Assembly (NCBI GenBank): GCA_900102115.1
Contig: FNAW01000001.1
Location: 186,001-250,000, forward strand
Length of the DNA: 64,000 nucleotides
Direction: 5' to 3'
From: Blastococcus fimeti
GTDB taxonomy: Bacteria > Actinomycetota > Actinomycetes > Mycobacteriales > Geodermatophilaceae
Under the pieces are notes generated by a model, which saw only the letters and a list, made by a program, of their open reading frames with translations, made no database searches and was not told the DNA's origin. Made by a program: the position numbers and the translations under genes. Shown here in pieces: positions 51,306 to 59,614 of this stretch. Numbering within the stretch: the first letter of the stretch is position 1; every line of letters begins with the position of its first letter.

Positions 51306-51707
51306 ATGCGCCTGTTCCGCATGTTCTCCGCCGTGGAGGCCACCGCGCACTGCGACCTCCCCTGCGGCGTCTACGACCCGGCCCAGGCCCGCATCGAGGC
51401 GGAGTCCGTCAAGGCCATCCAGGAGAAGTACCAGGGCAGCGACGACGAGGTCTTCAAGATGCGCTGCGTGCTCATCAAGGAGCAGCGCGCCGACCTCGTC
51501 AAGCACCACCTGTGGGTCCTGTGGACCGACTACTTCAAGCCCCCGCACTTCGAGAAGTACCCGGAGCTGCACGAGCTGATCAACAAGGCCACCAAGCAGG
51601 CCGGCGCGGCCGGCGGCAAGGGCAGCATGGACCCCGCCGAGGGCCAGAAGCTGCTCGACTACATCGCCGAGATCGACAAGATCTTCTGGGAGACCAAGGC
51701 CGCCTGA
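51306..51707 (+). CDS. sodN: Nickel superoxide dismutase precursor
   Basis: Cytoplasmic Ni-SOD of 133 residues. A 14-residue propeptide (MRLFRMFSAVEATA) precedes the nickel hook HCDLPCGVYDPAQARIEAE. After cleavage, His1, Cys2 and Cys6 (H15, C16, C20 of the precursor) bind nickel. The rest is the four-helix bundle with EVFKMRCVLIKEQRADLVKHH. A GGAGG site precedes the ATG, and a TAGGGT box lies at 51262-51267. In Streptomyces sodN is controlled by nickel through Nur; I could not find a clear Nur box here. Confidence 0.97.
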   Translation: MRLFRMFSAVEATAHCDLPCGVYDPAQARIEAESVKAIQEKYQGSDDEVFKMRCVLIKEQRADLVKHHLWVLWTDYFKPPHFEKYPELHELINKATKQAGAAGGKGSMDPAEGQKLLDYIAEIDKIFWETKAA

Positions 51708-51737
51708 CACGGTCCGCGCCCACCGGACGCGCTCGCC

Positions 51738-51752
51738 GCTTACGACGTAAGC
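51738..51752. promoter_or_regulatory. 15-bp perfect palindrome downstream of sodN
   Basis: GCTTACG-A-CGTAAGC, perfectly symmetric around one base and AT-richer than its surroundings, between the sodN stop and its terminator and about 100 bases before the phosphatase gene. It may be an operator for an unknown regulator or part of the sodN 3' end. Confidence 0.35.
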
Positions 51753-51770
51753 TGGCCACCGAGGACACAG

Positions 51771-51803
51771 CTGCCGGGCCGCCCTCCGCGGGCGACCCGG
51801 CAG
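51771..51803 (+). terminator. Terminator of sodN
   Basis: Stem CTGCCGGG-C-CGCCC, loop TCCGC, then the complement with one C/A mismatch, 64 bases beyond the sodN stop. Confidence 0.7.
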
Positions 51804-51854
51804 TCGTCCGTCCTCCACCCTGTCTGCGATCGCGCGTGCGCCTAGGGTCTGCCC

Positions 51855-53120
51855 ATGCGCGGCACGGAGGACATAGTGATCGACGTCGGCGCACTGCTGC
51901 AGAAGGTGGAAGCGGCGCCACCCATCGAGGCCGTCGAGGTGGTCGCGGCCGAGCTCGGCTCGATGGTCGGTGCGCGGACGGTGGCCCTGCTCATCACCGA
52001 TTTCACCGGACGGGCCGTCGTCCGCCTCACCTCCGCCGACCGGGTCACCGGCGCCCGCAGCCACGGTGTCGAGCAGGCGGAGACCATCCCGCTGGAGGGC
52101 ACCCGGTACGAGCAGGTGCTGCGCACGCAGCGGGCCGACGTCGAGGCGATCGCCGACGGCGCCCGGGTGCTCGTACCGGTGACCGACCGGGGCGACGCGA
52201 TCGGTCTCCTGGAGATGGAGCTGCCGAAGCTCCCGTCCGAGGCCGAGATCGTCGATGTCAGCGGCGCCGCCCACGCCCTCGCCTACGTGATCATCGCGGC
52301 CCGCCGGTACACCGACGTCTTCGAGTGGGGCCAGCGGTCGGCTCCCTTCGCGCTGGCCGCGGAGATCCAGCGCCGCCTGCTGCCCGCCTCCTACACCTGC
52401 GAGGCCGGCCAGTTCACCCTCGCCGGCTGGCTGGAGCCGGCCAGTGCCGTCGGCGGCGACACCTTCGACTACACCCTCGAGCGCAACCGCCTGCAGATCT
52501 CCATCACCGACGCCGTGGGACACCAGGTGGAGGCCGCGCTCCTGGCCACGCTCCTGGTGGGCAGCCTGCGCAACGGCCGGCGTCGAGGGCTCGACATCGG
52601 CGCACAGGCCGCCTACGCCAACGACTCGCTGGCCGAGAACTCCCCGCCCGGCCAGTTCGTGACCGGGCAGCTCCTGGACATCGACCTCCTCTCGGGGACC
52701 GCGCTCGTCGTCAATGCCGGGCACACGCTGCCGCTGCGGCTGCGTGACGGGCGGGTCGAGGAGGTGGACCTCCGCGTCGAGGCCCCGTTCGGCGTCCTGC
52801 CCGGGAAGTCCTTCGACGTCCAGCCCTTTCCGCTGGAGCCCGGGGATCGGATCGTCTTCCTCACCGACGGCATGCTGGAGCGCAACGCCGCCGAGCTCGA
52901 CGTGGCTGCGGCGTTGGCCGACAGCGCCGCCCTGCACCCCCGCGAGGTGGTCCACGAGCTGGGCGCCGCGGTGCTGCGGGCCACCGGCAACGACCTCAAG
53001 GACGACGCGACGATGGTCTGCCTCGACTGGTACGGCGGGCCGCCCCGCGAGCGCCGCACTGAGTACGGCGCGGACCCGGACCGGGCCTCCGCGCGAGGAA
53101 CCGCAGCGCCCACCGAGTGA
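51855..53120 (+). CDS. SpoIIE-type PP2C phosphatase with GAF-like sensor domain
   Basis: A 421-residue protein. The N-terminal half (about 15-150) has a GAF-like pattern (ARTVALLITDFTGRAVVRL, VLVPVTDRGDAIGLLEMEL). The C-terminal half (about 170-400) is a SpoIIE phosphatase with AAEIQRRLLPASY, EPASAVGGDTFDY, DAVGHQVEAALLATLL, VVNAGHTLPLRL and DRIVFLTDGMLERN, keeping the metal-binding aspartates. Such proteins dephosphorylate anti-anti-sigma factors in partner-switching cascades; no partner is encoded nearby. The ATG at 51855 follows a TAGGGT box by six bases. Confidence 0.9.
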   Translation: MRGTEDIVIDVGALLQKVEAAPPIEAVEVVAAELGSMVGARTVALLITDFTGRAVVRLTSADRVTGARSHGVEQAETIPLEGTRYEQVLRTQRADVEAIADGARVLVPVTDRGDAIGLLEMELPKLPSEAEIVDVSGAAHALAYVIIAARRYTDVFEWGQRSAPFALAAEIQRRLLPASYTCEAGQFTLAGWLEPASAVGGDTFDYTLERNRLQISITDAVGHQVEAALLATLLVGSLRNGRRRGLDIGAQAAYANDSLAENSPPGQFVTGQLLDIDLLSGTALVVNAGHTLPLRLRDGRVEEVDLRVEAPFGVLPGKSFDVQPFPLEPGDRIVFLTDGMLERNAAELDVAAALADSAALHPREVVHELGAAVLRATGNDLKDDATMVCLDWYGGPPRERRTEYGADPDRASARGTAAPTE

Positions 53121-53149
53121 CCCGGCGGGGCCGGTACCGTTCAGCCACG

Positions 53150-53827
53150 ATGCGCATCGACCGGGCCGGGTGGCCTTTCCTCACCGGACCCCTGGTCCCC
53201 GCCGCCGTTCTCGCGACCCTCGGGCGCCGCACCAGGCGACGCGGCCTCCGTGCGGCCGCCTGGCCGCTGCTGGGCCTGTCGGCCTACATGGCGCTGTTCT
53301 TCCGCGATCCCGACCGGCGCTGCGACCGCGAGCCCGCCGGGCCGGACGAGGTGCTCTCCCCCGCCGACGGCGTCGTGATGGTCGCCGGCGAGCCGCAGGA
53401 GGGCGTGGCCCCGGAGGGGACCTGGCAGCAGGTCAGCGTCTTCCTCTCCGTCGTCGACGTGCACGTCAACCGGTCGCCCTACCGCGGTGAGGTCGTGGAG
53501 AGCTCCTACCGCCCGGGCAGCTTCCTGGCCGCCTACCGGCGCGAGTCGGCGCACCGCAACGAGCGCAGCGAGCTCTGGCTGCGTGATTCCGAGGGCCCCA
53601 CCACCCGCACCGTGGTCTTCCGGCAGATCGTCGGCGTCCTGGCCCGCCGGATCGTCACCCGCACCGGTGTCGGCCGGCACCTGGCCACCGGCGAGCGCAT
53701 GGGCCTGATGAAGTTCGGCTCCCGGATGGACGTCTTCGTGCCGCCCGAGTGCGAGCTCACCGTGACGAAGGGCCAGCGCGTGCGGGGCGGCGAGACCGTC
53801 ATCGCCCGCTGGCCCGCTCACCGCTGA
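53150..53827 (+). CDS. psd: Phosphatidylserine decarboxylase
   Basis: Makes phosphatidylethanolamine. The 225 residues are the short (PSD-A) form: two N-terminal hydrophobic helices, LSPADGVVM, VFLSVVDVHVNRSPYRG, HRNERSE and the self-cleavage site MKFGSRMDVF, in which S191 would become the pyruvoyl group. It is followed nine bases later by pssA, whose product supplies its substrate. Confidence 0.95.
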   Translation: MRIDRAGWPFLTGPLVPAAVLATLGRRTRRRGLRAAAWPLLGLSAYMALFFRDPDRRCDREPAGPDEVLSPADGVVMVAGEPQEGVAPEGTWQQVSVFLSVVDVHVNRSPYRGEVVESSYRPGSFLAAYRRESAHRNERSELWLRDSEGPTTRTVVFRQIVGVLARRIVTRTGVGRHLATGERMGLMKFGSRMDVFVPPECELTVTKGQRVRGGETVIARWPAHR

Positions 53828-53835
53828 GGCCGCCG

Positions 53836-54633
53836 GTGCCGACGCGGCGCACCGCCACCGTCGAGTTCGTCCGGGGCTCGGTCAAGGGATCCCGACGACG
53901 GGCCCTGGCGACCCTCCCGAGCCTGTTCACCCTCGCCAACATGGGCTGCGGCTTCGGGGCGATCCTCGTCTCGATCCGGGGGGAGCACGGGCTGGCTGCC
54001 GTCCTCATCGGGCTGTCGGTGCTCTTCGACATCCTGGACGGCGCGGTGGCCCGGAAGGTCGGCGCCGTCACCCCGTTCGGCCTGCAGTTCGACTCGCTGG
54101 CCGACCTGGTCTCCTTCGGCCTGGCCCCCGCGCTCGTCGCCTTCACGCTGTTCTCCGAGGGCCGGGACGAGTGGGACGTGCTGGGCTGGGTGGCCTGCTT
54201 CCTGTGGGTGGCGTGCGCGGCGATCCGGCTGGCCCGGTTCAACGTGACCATCGACCCGACCGCCGACAAGCGGTACTTCATCGGCATGCCCAGCCCCGGC
54301 GCGGCCGGGGTCGTGCTGGCGTCGGTGTTCGCGTTCGGGGACCAGATGCAGGGCCGGGACCGGCTCTGGGTGCTGCTGGTCATGGCCGTGCCGGCGCTGC
54401 TGATGGTCAGCAACATCCGCTACCGGTCCTTCCGCTCCCTGGTCAGCCCGCGCAGCGGCCGGCCCTACGGCCCGATCGCGGTCGCGGTGCTGCTCGTCGT
54501 CGCGTTCGTGTGGATCCCCGTCGTCACCGGCATCGTCCTGGCGTACGGCTACCTCTTCGCGCCGGTCCTCGTGCCGGTGCTCTCCCCGCTGGCCCGGCTG
54601 GTGCCGGCCCGACTGAAGGAGGCGCTGTCATGA
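53836..54633 (+). CDS. pssA: CDP-diacylglycerol-serine O-phosphatidyltransferase
   Basis: Integral membrane enzyme making phosphatidylserine from CDP-diacylglycerol and serine. The 265 residues contain the CDP-alcohol phosphotransferase motif DILDGAVARKVGAVTPFG followed by LQFDSLADLVSFG, with all four aspartates. About eight helices. The GTG at 53836 has TGAGG upstream. The stop overlaps the following gene as ATGA. Confidence 0.95.
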   Translation: MPTRRTATVEFVRGSVKGSRRRALATLPSLFTLANMGCGFGAILVSIRGEHGLAAVLIGLSVLFDILDGAVARKVGAVTPFGLQFDSLADLVSFGLAPALVAFTLFSEGRDEWDVLGWVACFLWVACAAIRLARFNVTIDPTADKRYFIGMPSPGAAGVVLASVFAFGDQMQGRDRLWVLLVMAVPALLMVSNIRYRSFRSLVSPRSGRPYGPIAVAVLLVVAFVWIPVVTGIVLAYGYLFAPVLVPVLSPLARLVPARLKEALS

Positions 54634-55109
54634 CGGTCCGACCGATCCGTGCCGACGACGTCCCCGCGGCGGTCGGGCTGGTGCGCGAGCTCGCCGAGTA
54701 CGAGCGCGCCCTGCCCGAGGTGCGCCTGACCGAGGCGCAGCTCACCGCCTGCCTGTTCGGCGAGGCGCCTGCGCTCTTCGGTCACGTCGCCGAGGACGAC
54801 GACGGGCGGGTCGTCGGCGTGGCGCTGTGGTTCCTCAACTTCTCCACCTGGCGCGGGACCCACGGCATCTACCTCGAGGACCTGTACGTGCAGCCCGGGC
54901 ACCGCGGCCGGGGGTTCGGCCGGGAGCTGCTCCGCACGCTGGCCGCGGTCTGCGTGGAACGCGGCTACTCGCGCCTGGAGTGGTCGGTGCTGGACTGGAA
55001 CACCCCGTCGATCGAGTTCTACCGGGCGGCCGGCGCCGTGCCGATGGACGACTGGACCGTGTTCCGGCTGACCGACGATGCGCTGACCACGTTCGCCGCC
55101 CGGGCATAG
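54630..55109 (+). CDS. GNAT family N-acetyltransferase, diamine acetyltransferase-like
   Basis: A 159-residue acetyltransferase. The WFLNFSTWRGTHGIYLEDLYV and QPGHRGRGFGRELLRTL blocks (acetyl-CoA loop) and WSVLDWNTPSIEFYRAAGA resemble spermidine/spermine or thialysine acetyltransferases. An amine substrate is therefore likely but not proven. It is coupled to pssA by a four-base overlap, which hints at a link to amine-containing head groups or simply shared transcription. Confidence 0.88.
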   Translation: MTVRPIRADDVPAAVGLVRELAEYERALPEVRLTEAQLTACLFGEAPALFGHVAEDDDGRVVGVALWFLNFSTWRGTHGIYLEDLYVQPGHRGRGFGRELLRTLAAVCVERGYSRLEWSVLDWNTPSIEFYRAAGAVPMDDWTVFRLTDDALTTFAARA

Positions 55110-55118
55110 CCTTCCCGC

Positions 55119-55901
55119 GTGACGACCGAGCGCGTTCCCGCGGAGTGCTGGCTGACGGACATGGACGGCGTCCTGGTCCACGAGGAGAAGGCCCTGCCCG
55201 GCGCGGCCGAGTTCCTGGAACGGCTCGTCGACCGCGGCCGCCGCTTCCTCGTCCTGACCAACAACTCGATCTTCACCCCCCGGGACCTCGCCGCCCGCCT
55301 GGCGCGGACCGGACTGCACGTGCCCGAGGAGTCCCTCTGGACCTCGGCGCTGGCCACCGCGGACTTCCTGCACACCCAGCTCCCCGGCGGCTCCGCCTAC
55401 GTCATCGGCGAGGCCGGGCTGACCACCGCGCTGCACGAGGTCGGCTACGTCATGACCGACACCGATCCCGACTACGTCGTCCTCGGTGAGACGCGCACCT
55501 ACTCGTTCGAGGCGATCACCCGGGCGGTCCGCCTCGTCGGCCGCGGCGCCCGCTTCATCGCCACCAACCCGGACGTGACCGGGCCCTCGCCGGAGGGCCC
55601 GCTGCCGGCCACCGGGTCGGTCGCGGCGATGATCACCCGCGCGACCGGGGCCGAGCCCTACTTCGTGGGCAAGCCCAACCCGATGATGTTCCGCAGCGCG
55701 ATGAACCGGATCGAGGCGCACTCGGAGTCCACGGTCATGATCGGCGACCGCATGGACACCGACGTCGTCGCCGGCATCGAGGCCGGCCTGGACACGATCC
55801 TGGTGCTCTCGGGGTCCACCGCGGCCGCCGACGTCGCCCGCTTCCCGTTCCGTCCGGGCCGGATCCTCGACTCGATCGCCGACGTCATCGACCTGGTCTG
55901 A
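55119..55901 (+). CDS. HAD-IIA family hydrolase (NagD-like)
   Basis: A 260-residue phosphatase: motif I DMDGVLVHEEKALPG, motif II LVLTNNS, a C2 cap (about 80-180) and the final GKPNPMMFRSA with MIGDRMDTDVVAGIEAG. The substrate is probably a nucleotide or sugar phosphate. A TAGCCT box overlaps the stop of the previous gene and ends six bases before the GTG, so the gene likely has its own leaderless promoter. Confidence 0.92.
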   Translation: MTTERVPAECWLTDMDGVLVHEEKALPGAAEFLERLVDRGRRFLVLTNNSIFTPRDLAARLARTGLHVPEESLWTSALATADFLHTQLPGGSAYVIGEAGLTTALHEVGYVMTDTDPDYVVLGETRTYSFEAITRAVRLVGRGARFIATNPDVTGPSPEGPLPATGSVAAMITRATGAEPYFVGKPNPMMFRSAMNRIEAHSESTVMIGDRMDTDVVAGIEAGLDTILVLSGSTAAADVARFPFRPGRILDSIADVIDLV

Positions 55902-56372
55902 TCAGCGGTCGAGGTAGGCGAGCCGGGCCTCGGGGGTCATCAGCAGGTAGAGCACCGCGGCCACCAGGACCAGCAGCGGGACGCCGATCTCCGGCCGGCC
56001 CGCCTGGAACACCGCGACGGCGCCCGAGGCGGCGAAGAAGACCTGGAGGGCGATCACCGGGCCGCGCGCCCAGCCCGCGAGCCGCCGCAGCCCCGCCGCC
56101 GCGGCGCCGAGGAGGCCCGCGACGAGCCCCACGAGCACGACCTCGGCCAGCGCCCGGGGCACGCTCTCCGGATCGCCGGTGAGGGTGAGCCAGAGCAGCA
56201 CGAGCGCCAGGACGACGAACGCGGCGGCCTCGACAGCCACCAGCGCGGCCGCCTGCCGCACCGATCGGGGCGCGACCGGACCGGGCACCTGCGGCCGGGC
56301 CGCGGGCGCGGGGGTGACCGCGCCGAACAGCCGGTCGGCCAGTCGGCGCGGCTGCGGCGTCTGCTCGGTCAC
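55902..56372 (-). CDS. Putative four-helix membrane protein, unknown
   Basis: A 156-residue protein with a proline-rich cytosolic N-terminus (40 residues) and four membrane helices. There is no motif that I recognise. The GTG at 56372 follows a TAATCT box (56380-56385) by seven bases. Its stop adjoins that of the HAD gene; it is divergent from the kinase-like gene. Confidence 0.7.
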   Translation of the reverse strand: MTEQTPQPRRLADRLFGAVTPAPAARPQVPGPVAPRSVRQAAALVAVEAAAFVVLALVLLWLTLTGDPESVPRALAEVVLVGLVAGLLGAAAAGLRRLAGWARGPVIALQVFFAASGAVAVFQAGRPEIGVPLLVLVAAVLYLLMTPEARLAYLDR

Positions 56373-56464
56373 GACCGCGAGATTACGCGGCGCCGCCGGT
56401 CGGTCCGCCCGTTCCCCGGTGCACCTCCCACGCCGGCCCGCGGTCCGCCGTTAGCCTGGAGTTC

Positions 56465-57436
56465 ATGCGCGCGCTCGTGGTGGTCAACCCGGCGGCGACG
56501 AGCACCACCGCCAAGATGCGCGACGTCCTCGTCGGTGCGCTGGCCAGCGAGCTCAAGGTCGACGTCGCCGAGACCGCGCACCGCGGCCACGGCCGGGAGC
56601 TCGGTGCCCGCGCGGCGGCGGACGGGCTGGACCTCGTCGTCACCCTCGGCGGTGACGGCACGGTCAACGAGGTGGTCAACGGGCTGCTCGAGAAGGGGCC
56701 GGGCGGGCACCTGCCCACGCTGGCCGTCGTCCCGGGTGGCTCCACGAACGTGTTCTCCCGTGCGCTGGGCCGGTCCCGGGACCCGGTGGAGGCCACCGCG
56801 GAGATCCTCGCCTCGGTGCGGGCCGGCCGGATCCGGACGGTCTCCCTCGGCACGGCCAGCGCCACGGGCACCGGCACCGGCACCGACGCCGAGGACGGGT
56901 GGTCGGCGCCCCGCTGGTTCGTCTTCGCCGCCGGGCTCGGGTTCGACGCCGAGGTGATCGCGCGGGTGGAGGCGCAGCGCGCCCGCGGCCGCCGGTCGAC
57001 GGGGGCGCTGTACGTGCAGGAGGCCACCAGCGCCTTCCTCCGGGGCCGGGAGCGGCGTCGCCCGGCGATGACCCTACGGACCCCGGGCGAGGCCGCGGTG
57101 GCGAAGCTGTTCCTCTGCCTGGTCTCCAACGTCAGCCCGTGGACCTATCTCGGTGCGCGACCGGTCAACCCCTCCCCCGAGGCGTCGTTCGACACCGGGC
57201 TGGACGTCTTCGCGCTCGGCCGCACGAACCCCGTCGGGATGCTGCGTGTACTGCGGCAGGCGCTCGCCGCGCAGCCGCGGCTGCGCGGCCGCGGCCTGTA
57301 CCGCGGGCACGACCTGGCCGAGCTCGAAGTGACCGCCGACCGCCCTCAGGGGTGGCAGGTCGACGGCGACCACCTGGGCACCGCGACCGGGCTGCGCCTG
57401 CGGTCGGTGCCGCACGCGCTGCGCATCGTCTCCTGA
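56465..57436 (+). CDS. Diacylglycerol kinase catalytic-domain protein
   Basis: Lipid kinase family (DgkB/YegS-like), 323 residues. The ATP-binding region is VVTLGGDGTVNEVVNG and VPGGSTNVFSRALG. The C-terminal domain has FVFAAGLGFDAEVIARVE and QVDGDHLG. The substrate may be diacylglycerol or another lipid alcohol. A short Thr-Gly repeat occurs near residue 140. The ATG lies seven bases after a TAGCCT box (56452-56457). Confidence 0.9.
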   Translation: MRALVVVNPAATSTTAKMRDVLVGALASELKVDVAETAHRGHGRELGARAAADGLDLVVTLGGDGTVNEVVNGLLEKGPGGHLPTLAVVPGGSTNVFSRALGRSRDPVEATAEILASVRAGRIRTVSLGTASATGTGTGTDAEDGWSAPRWFVFAAGLGFDAEVIARVEAQRARGRRSTGALYVQEATSAFLRGRERRRPAMTLRTPGEAAVAKLFLCLVSNVSPWTYLGARPVNPSPEASFDTGLDVFALGRTNPVGMLRVLRQALAAQPRLRGRGLYRGHDLAELEVTADRPQGWQVDGDHLGTATGLRLRSVPHALRIVS

Positions 57437-57509
57437 CCTCGCGTCGCAGGAAAAGCTCGCGAATGCAAGGCGCCTCGCCCTGCCGAGTGGCGGGCCTATC
57501 ACGGCCGTG

Positions 57510-57523
57510 GTGAGCTTGCTCAC
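57510..57523. promoter_or_regulatory. CRP/cAMP-receptor-type operator upstream of whiB1
   Basis: Perfect 14-bp palindrome GTGAGC-TT-GCTCAC, matching the GTGA-N6-TCAC core of CRP-family sites. It lies 215 bases before whiB1 in the 302-base gap 57437-57738, which holds no gene I can support. In M. tuberculosis whiB1 is activated through CRP (Rv3676) sites, so the same control is likely. Confidence 0.6.
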
Positions 57524-57551
57524 GCGGGGGTCGGCGCTGGCCTGGTTTCGC

Positions 57552-57579
57552 TTGACAGGCGCTCCCCGCGTGAAAGCAT
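57552..57579 (+). promoter_or_regulatory. Probable whiB1 promoter
   Basis: TTGACA -35 (57552-57557), then a weak -10 candidate AAGCAT (57574-57579) after 16 bases. The palindrome centre would be about 70 bases before the start, a usual CRP activating position. The leader would be about 150 bases. Confidence 0.4.
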
Positions 57580-57738
57580 CGCTGCAGGAACGCAACCTGC
57601 CGGTAACACAGCAGGCAGTCGCTGCCGTCGAGGCGCTGGGAACCCCGGTGTCGTCCCGGCCGCGTCGGTCCGGCAACAGCCTGACCGGGTTCAGCGACTG
57701 ACGTAGAAACCGTAGACGACACCGAGGAGAACACCGCC

Positions 57739-57990
57739 ATGGACTGGCGCCACCGCGCGCTCTGCCGGGACGAAGACCCCGAGCTGTTCTTCCCGATCGG
57801 GACAGCCGGCCCCGCAGTCGTCCAGATCGACCAGGCCAAGGCCGTGTGCCAGCGCTGCCCCGTCGTGCAGTCGTGTCTGGACTGGGCGCTGAGCTCGGGC
57901 CAGGACTCCGGCGTCTGGGGCGGCCTGTCCGAGGACGAGCGGCGGGCCCTCAAGCGCCGCCAGGCTCGCACCCGGGTCCGCACCGCCTGA
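57739..57990 (+). CDS. whiB1: Iron-sulfur transcription factor WhiB1
   Basis: An 83-residue Wbl protein with the four cluster cysteines C9, C37, C40 and C46 (C-x27-C-x2-C-x5-C), the turn GVWGG and the basic tail RRALKRRQARTRVRTA. WhiB1 holds a nitric-oxide-sensitive [4Fe-4S] cluster and binds the housekeeping sigma factor. GAGGAGA precedes the ATG by 8 bases. It is convergent with pdtaS as in mycobacteria (Rv3219/Rv3220c). Confidence 0.95.
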   Translation: MDWRHRALCRDEDPELFFPIGTAGPAVVQIDQAKAVCQRCPVVQSCLDWALSSGQDSGVWGGLSEDERRALKRRQARTRVRTA

Positions 57991-58035
57991 CGACACAGCA
58001 CCAGCCGGCCGCATCGCGGCCACACCGATCGCCTC

Positions 58036-58068
58036 GAGGCCGGTCCGGAATCTTCCCGGACCGGCCTC
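58036..58068. terminator. Bidirectional terminator between whiB1 and pdtaS
   Basis: Perfect 13-bp stem GAGGCCGGTCCGG/CCGGACCGGCCTC with a 7-base loop between two convergent genes. Confidence 0.85.
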
Positions 58069-58083
58069 GGCGCGTTCCCGGGG

Positions 58084-59571
58084 TCAGCGCCTCGGGAGGC
58101 CCGCCCCGGGCAGCGTCAGCACCACCTCGGTCCCCCGGTCCCCCGGCGGCACGCTCATGTGCAGGCTGCCGCCGAGCTCGCTCACGACGAGCGTCCGGAC
58201 GATCTGCAGGCCGAGCCCCTCGCTGACCGCCGGGTCGAACTCCGCGGGGAGCCCCCGGCCGTCGTCGCGCACCCGCACGAGCAGGTCGTCCCCGGTGCGC
58301 TCGGCGAGCAGCTCGATCACCCCCGGCTCTCCCTCGGGGAACGCGTGCTCGGCGGCGTTGTGCAGCAGCTCGGTGACCGCGAGCACCAACGGCGTCGCCG
58401 TGGCCGCCGGCAGCTCGCCGAACGAGCCGGTCCGCCGGGTGCGGGCGGCCGGGCCCACCGAGGTGAGGTCGCCCAGCATCGGCAGCACCTGGTCGAGCAC
58501 CTGGTCGACGTCGACGACGTCCTCCCGGCTGCCGGCCAGCGTCTCGTGCACCACGGCGATGGAGGCCACCCGGCGCACCGACTCCTCCAGCGCGTCGCGC
58601 GCGGCCGGCACGGTCATGCGGCGAGCCTGGAGCCGCAGCAGCGCGGCGACGGTCTGCAGGTTGTTCTTGACCCGGTGGTGGATCTCGCGGATCGTCGCGT
58701 CCTTGCTGAGCAGCGCGCGGTCGCGGCGGCGCACGTCGGTCACGTCCCGGACCAGCACCAACGCGCCCTCCTCGCCGCCGGGCGCCTGCAGGGGCAGGGC
58801 ACGCACGAGCATCGTGGCCGCCGCGGCCTCGACGTCCATCGGGCCGGGGAAGCGCCCGGCGACCGCGGCCGCGATCCCGGCCGCGACCTCCTCCCCCGCC
58901 ACGCGTTCCCGCGCCGCCGCCCGGGTCACCTCGCCCAGGTCGCGGCCGACGACGTCACCGGCGACGCCGATCCGTCGGTAGGCCGACAGCGCGTTCGGGC
59001 TGGCGTAGACCGCCCGTCCTCGGCCGTCCAGGCGCACCAGCCCGTCCCCGACCCGCGGGCTCATCTCGGCGTCCTGCAGCTTCTCCGGTGGGAACGTGCC
59101 CGCGGAGACCATCAGGCAGAGGTCGGCGGCGATGTCGAGGTAGGTGTGCTCCAGGGTGGAGGGCGCGCGGGTCACGGCGAGGTTGGTGTCGCGGGCCAGA
59201 ACGGCGACGACGACGCCGTCGTGGCGGACCGGGATGACCTCGCGCCGGCGGGGCGCGGGCCCCGACCAGTCGGGGGCACCCTCGGTGACCGGCCGGCCGT
59301 CGCGGTAGGCGACCTCGAAGGGGTGGGCGTCCTCCCCCGCGACCTCCACCCCCACGAGGTCCTCGGGCCGGCTGGTCGGCGCGGTGAGCGGCCGCACCTG
59401 GGCGACGCACCACCACGTGCCGGCCGGCTGCGGCAGCGGCACCCACAGCGTCAGGTCGGCGAAGGAGAGGTCGGCCAGCAGCTGCCAGTCGGCCACCAGC
59501 CGACGGCAGTGGTCGATCTGCGCAGGGCTGGAGGCCGTGCCACGGGTGAGGCGCTCGGAGAGGCTGTTCAT
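58084..59571 (-). CDS. pdtaS: Sensor histidine kinase PdtaS
   Basis: A soluble sensor kinase of 495 residues with an N-terminal GAF-like domain (about 10-165), a PAS domain (about 170-285), the HisKA_2 H-box REIHHRVKNNLQTVAALLRL (His near 298-299) and an ATPase domain (LAVTELLHNAAEHAF, DDGRGLP, EGLGLQIVRTLV). Its known partner PdtaR is an ANTAR antiterminator; that gene is not in the window. M. tuberculosis PdtaS senses NO and copper and links to ribosome and amino-acid stress. ATG 59571 lies ten bases after a TAGGGT box. Confidence 0.93.
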   Translation of the reverse strand: MNSLSERLTRGTASSPAQIDHCRRLVADWQLLADLSFADLTLWVPLPQPAGTWWCVAQVRPLTAPTSRPEDLVGVEVAGEDAHPFEVAYRDGRPVTEGAPDWSGPAPRRREVIPVRHDGVVVAVLARDTNLAVTRAPSTLEHTYLDIAADLCLMVSAGTFPPEKLQDAEMSPRVGDGLVRLDGRGRAVYASPNALSAYRRIGVAGDVVGRDLGEVTRAAARERVAGEEVAAGIAAAVAGRFPGPMDVEAAAATMLVRALPLQAPGGEEGALVLVRDVTDVRRRDRALLSKDATIREIHHRVKNNLQTVAALLRLQARRMTVPAARDALEESVRRVASIAVVHETLAGSREDVVDVDQVLDQVLPMLGDLTSVGPAARTRRTGSFGELPAATATPLVLAVTELLHNAAEHAFPEGEPGVIELLAERTGDDLLVRVRDDGRGLPAEFDPAVSEGLGLQIVRTLVVSELGGSLHMSVPPGDRGTEVVLTLPGAGLPRR

Positions 59572-59614
59572 GGTGCGGCCGACCCTAGGGGCCCTGTCTC
59601 CTACGCTGCTCGGT

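Noticed and set aside
57507..57701. A 64-codon frame upstream of whiB1
   Set aside because: It overlaps the CRP-type palindrome and the TTGACA box, lacks a ribosome site and resembles nothing. The region reads better as a promoter.
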